From assembly GCA_023446735.1 (NCBI GenBank), contig JAEXPQ010000264.1, positions 1 through 7,622 of the forward strand: a stretch of DNA of 7,622 nt. Direction: 5' to 3'. Shown one piece after another: positions 5,534-7,622 of this stretch; the stretch's first letter is position 1; each line of letters starts with the position of its first letter. The translations under genes were made by a program, and so were the position numbers. The stretch is from Verrucomicrobiota bacterium. Its GTDB lineage: Bacteria; Verrucomicrobiota; Verrucomicrobiia; Opitutales; Opitutaceae. The notes beneath the pieces were generated by a model, which saw nothing but the letters and a program-made list of their open reading frames with translations, did no database searches and was not told where the DNA came from.

Positions 5534-5553
5534 CGGGCGGGCGGGGGTGTTTG

Positions 5554-6804
5554 ATGGGCGGCATGAAAATCGACGCCAACGACCTGCTGGAACGGTTCTG
5601 CCGCTACGTGCGCCTTGAGACGCGCAGCGATGCGCATTCGGAAACGACGCCGAGCACGCCCGGGCAGTGGGACCTCTTGCGGTTGCTCGAACGCGAGCTG
5701 CGCGAGATCGGGGCGAGCGAGGTCGAGATCGGCGAACATGGCTATGTGCTGGCGACGATTCCGGCGGCGAAAGGTTGCGAGGCGGCGCCGACGATCGCCT
5801 GGTTCGCCCATGCCGACACGGCGACCGAGCTGCCCGGCGGAGCGACGCCGCTCGTGCATCGCGCATGGGACGGGAACCCGATCCTGCTGCCCGACGATCC
5901 GACGCAGGTGCTCAGCGTGGAAACCTCGCCGCATCTGCGCGGTGCGATCGGCCAGGATGTGATCACGGCGAGTGGCAAGACGTTGCTGGGCGCCGACGAC
6001 AAGGCGGGCGTGGCTATCGTGATGGCGACGGCGCGACACCTGTTGCGGCATCCGGAAATCCGTCACGGGAAGATCCGGCTGTGCTTCAATCCCGACGAGG
6101 AGATCGGCCGCGGCGTGGACAAGCTCGACTTGGAGCGTGTTGGCGCGGTGGCGGCGTACACGCTCGATGGCGAGTCGCCCGGCGAGATCGACTGGGAGAC
6201 GTTCTCGGCCGACGCGGCCACGGTCACGATCCGCGGCGTGGCGAGCCATCCCGGATGGGCGAAGGACGTGATGGTGAATGCGCTGCGGCTGGCGGGGCGC
6301 TTTGTCACCTCGTTGCCGATGGAGTGTTCGCCCGAGCGCACGGCGGACCGCGACGGTTTCGTGCACCCGGTGGAGATTTCCGGCAACAGCGAGCGGGCGA
6401 CGGTGCGGATGATCCTGCGCGACTTCGAACTCGACGGGCTCGCGGCGAAGCGAGCGGTGGTCGAGCGCGCCGCGGCGGAGCTGCGCGCCGCGGAGCCGCG
6501 GGCGCAGGTGGAGGTCGTGTTCGCCGAGCAGTACCGGAATATGCGTTACTGGTTGGAGAAGGACATGCGCGCGGTGGAGCTCGCGCAGGCGGCGGTGCAG
6601 GCGTGCGGGCTGGAGCCGAAGCTGCGCTCGGTGCGCGGCGGCACCGACGGCTCGAAGCTCACCGCGCGCGGGCTGCTCACGCCGAACATCTTCACGGGCA
6701 TGCACGAGGTGCACAGCCAGCGTGAGTGGGTGACGTTGCAGGATATGGCGAAGAGCGCCGAGGTGCTCTTGAAGATCGCGGAGCTGTGGGCGAGGCGGTG
6801 CTGA
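5554..6804 (+). CDS. pepT: Peptidase T (tripeptide aminopeptidase, M20B)
   Basis: A 416-residue dizinc exopeptidase that removes the N-terminal residue from tripeptides in the cytosol. The family signatures are complete: PSTPGQWDLLRLL at 33-45, AHADTA (His86 metal ligand, Asp88 catalytic), LLGADDKAG (Asp148 bridging ligand), NPDEEIGRG (Glu182 general base, Glu183 ligand), TLDGE (Asp205 ligand), SHPGWAKDVMVNAL at 231-244, RGGTDGSKLT at 361-370, and TGMHEVHS with the last ligand His387. Length matches the usual PepT of about 410. ATG 5554 was chosen over ATG 5563 because GGGGG lies 6 bases upstream; TTG 5551 is also possible, and all three give the same mature fold. It is divergent from the FlxA-like gene and preceded by a 44-bp palindrome. 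No terminator follows the stop; instead a heptamer tandem repeat begins within 3 bases. Confidence 0.95.
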   Translation: MGGMKIDANDLLERFCRYVRLETRSDAHSETTPSTPGQWDLLRLLERELREIGASEVEIGEHGYVLATIPAAKGCEAAPTIAWFAHADTATELPGGATPLVHRAWDGNPILLPDDPTQVLSVETSPHLRGAIGQDVITASGKTLLGADDKAGVAIVMATARHLLRHPEIRHGKIRLCFNPDEEIGRGVDKLDLERVGAVAAYTLDGESPGEIDWETFSADAATVTIRGVASHPGWAKDVMVNALRLAGRFVTSLPMECSPERTADRDGFVHPVEISGNSERATVRMILRDFELDGLAAKRAVVERAAAELRAAEPRAQVEVVFAEQYRNMRYWLEKDMRAVELAQAAVQACGLEPKLRSVRGGTDGSKLTARGLLTPNIFTGMHEVHSQREWVTLQDMAKSAEVLLKIAELWARRC

Positions 6805-6806
6805 GG

Positions 6807-6911
6807 ACGGACGACGGACGACAGAGGACGGATGACGGATGACGGACGACGGAGGACAGATGACGGAGGACGGACGACGGAGGATAGAGGACAGAGGACC
6901 GACGGCGGAGG
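6807..6911 (+). repeat. Heptanucleotide tandem repeat, 15 units
   Basis: Fifteen consecutive 7-nt units run without a slip from 6807 to 6911. The commonest forms are ACGGACG, ACGGAGG, ACGGATG and ACAGAGG; the consensus is AC(G/A)GA(C/G/T)G. The last two units (ACCGACG, GCGGAGG) are the most degenerate. It starts directly after the pepT stop. A frame through it is open but encodes only an Asp/Arg/Gly/Thr-rich repeat and is not called a gene. Confidence 0.9.
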
Positions 6912-7061
6912 GGCTGAACGACTTCGTCGTTCAGCTACGCGGAGGATGACAGATCGCTGCTCTCGCGAGCAGCGCCACGGAAGGCGAAACGCTCACGCGT
7001 TCCGCTACGGGGAAAGGCCGGATTCGGAGGGCTGAATCGCGGCGCGATCCTGCTATGCGGA
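6911..7061 (-). repeat. Cluster of four REP-like hairpins
   Basis: Four hairpins sit in about 150 bp. R1: GCTGAACGAC-TTC-GTCGTTCAGC (6913-6935), followed by CTAC. R2: CGCTGCTC-TCGC-GAGCAGCG (6955-6974), followed by CCAC. R3: AACGC-TCAC-GCGTT (6988-7001) within a longer imperfect stem, followed by CTAC at 7005-7008. R4: ATCGC-GGC-GCGAT (7036-7048), followed by CTAT. On the minus strand R1 and R3 therefore start with GTAG ahead of the hairpin, as in RAYT-linked REPs; R2 and R4 are degenerate. R1 (6911-6943) and R4 (7029-7061) align over 33 nt without gaps. Confidence 0.75.
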
Positions 7062-7095
7062 AAAGAAAAAGGCGCGGCCTTGCGGGCCGCGCCTT
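7061..7095 (-). terminator. Rho-independent terminator of the GH94 gene
   Basis: On the minus strand the RNA folds as GGCGCGGCC-CGCAA-GGCCGCGCC (7071-7093), extended by two A-U pairs to 7069-7095, and is followed by UUUUUCUUUU. The stem begins about 35 bases after the stop of the minus-strand GH94 gene, in the right orientation for it. The plus strand lacks a T-run after the stem. Confidence 0.9.
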
Positions 7096-7128
7096 GAGAA
7101 GAACGAGTAGGAGAACGAGAACGATCGC

Positions 7129-7622
7129 TTAGGCGCCGAGGGTGACCTCGACGGCGACTTCCTTGCGGCCGTCGGTCGGCAGCGGGATGAGGTTGCCGGC
7201 GACCTTCTGGCCGTCGACGACGAGGCTCTTCACGCCGTTGGACTTGGCCTTCGGGTTCTTGACCGTGATCGTGTAGGTGACGCCGCGGTACTTGCGCTGC
7301 ACCGAGTAGCCCTTCCACTTCTTCGGCACGCAGGGATCGATGCGCAGGCCGTTGAAGTCGGGCTTCACGCCGAGGATCGACTGCGAAGCGACGACGAACG
7401 ACCAGGCGCCGGTGCCGGTGAGCCAGGAGTTCTTGCCCTCGCCGGGGGTCGGCGAGAACTGCGAGGCGGTCATCTGCGCGTAGACGTACGGCTCCGAGCG
7501 GTAGACGTCGTGGTCGGGCTTGGCCGAGGGGCAGATCGAGAGGTAGTACTCGAGGGCCTTGTCGCCTTCGCCGAACATGGTCCAGCCGATGTGGATCCAG
7601 GTGTTGTTGTGCGAGAAGACGC
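7129..7622 (-). CDS. GH94 glycoside phosphorylase (cellobiose/cellodextrin phosphorylase type), C-terminal part
   Basis: The last 163 residues are visible; the 5' end runs off the window. GH94 enzymes reversibly phosphorolyse beta-glucosides such as cellobiose, giving glucose 1-phosphate. Motifs match the family C-terminus: FSHNNTWI at 2-9, GDKALEYYLSICP at about 19-31, YRSEPYVYAQM at 40-50, GEGKNSWLTGTGAWSF at about 60-75, and GLRIDPCVPKKWKGYSVQRKYRG at about 91-113 in pieces. The histidine of SHNN and the TGT segment correspond, as I recall the structures, to phosphate-binding positions. The catalytic Asp and the sugar-binding regions lie upstream, so the exact substrate (cellobiose, cellodextrin, chitobiose, laminaribiose) cannot be assigned. 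The C-terminal beta-sandwich ends TITVKNP...EVAVEVTLGA with a TAA stop and its own terminator. It is convergent with pepT. Confidence 0.9.
   Translation of the reverse strand, partial: VFSHNNTWIHIGWTMFGEGDKALEYYLSICPSAKPDHDVYRSEPYVYAQMTASQFSPTPGEGKNSWLTGTGAWSFVVASQSILGVKPDFNGLRIDPCVPKKWKGYSVQRKYRGVTYTITVKNPKAKSNGVKSLVVDGQKVAGNLIPLPTDGRKEVAVEVTLGA

Larger units (their letters stand above)
5212..5553. other. Divergent intergenic region with a palindromic repeat array
   Basis: This gap of about 340 bp separates the FlxA-like gene (-) from pepT (+), so it should hold both promoters; no convincing -35/-10 pair was identified. Nearly two thirds of it is occupied by three related palindromic units (5318-5533). 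No credible gene is present. A GGGGG run at 5543-5547 is the probable ribosome binding site of pepT. Confidence 0.6.

Noticed and set aside
5341..6714. Minus-strand frame of 457 codons opposite pepT
   Set aside because: Arg/His-rich shadow; pepT carries all metal ligands on the plus strand.
6832..7035. A 67-codon frame through the heptamer array
   Set aside because: The protein is just the translated 7-nt repeat and hairpins; no ribosome binding site or family.

Overview
The window reads as a chromosomal housekeeping stretch from a high-GC bacterium. It holds seven recognisable protein genes (two cut by the window edges), one terminator and an unusually varied set of short intergenic repeats. 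Several features recall Verrucomicrobiota, perhaps Opitutaceae: starts with little or no Shine-Dalgarno signal, many GTAG-type hairpin repeats, and 9-nt purine repeats of the ACAGAAGG/GAACGAAGG type. That assignment is an inference from memory and no marker gene here proves it. No CRISPR array, insertion sequence, tRNA or rRNA was seen.

Layout. 1-234 (+) is the 3' end of purE. A two-armed GTAG hairpin repeat (REPIN-like) follows. 426-1019 (+) is a lower-GC gene resembling the Imm42 immunity family, bracketed by two inverted copies of a 3x9-nt repeat. 1110-2417 (+) is an O-acetylhomoserine sulfhydrylase (metY). The 347-bp gap after it holds two near-identical 35-nt hairpin repeats and a separate stem. 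2765-4024 (+) is a SufS-type cysteine desulfurase. It converges, across a 56-nt hairpin repeat, on a UPF0114/YqhA-family membrane protein (4113-4682, -). Upstream of that, on the same strand, is a small FlxA-like coiled-coil protein (4861-5211, -). A divergent gap of about 340 bp carries three palindromic units spaced 77-78 bp apart, the last a 44-bp near-perfect palindrome, ahead of peptidase T (5554-6804, +). The convergent gap after pepT has 15 tandem heptamers, then a cluster of four hairpins, then a strong terminator serving the minus-strand gene. That gene (7129-7622, -) is the C-terminal part of a GH94 glycoside phosphorylase of the cellobiose/cellodextrin type.

How the genes relate. 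metY (sulfide to homocysteine) and sufS (cysteine to persulfide for Fe-S clusters) are both PLP enzymes of sulfur metabolism, but the gap between them argues against simple co-transcription. PurE, PepT and the GH94 enzyme serve purine synthesis, peptide turnover and sugar phosphorolysis, with no visible common pathway. No multi-gene system is visible. The most unusual content is non-coding: at least five distinct repeat families with hairpin or short-period architecture, plus an orphan immunity-like gene of foreign-looking composition set between inverted repeats.
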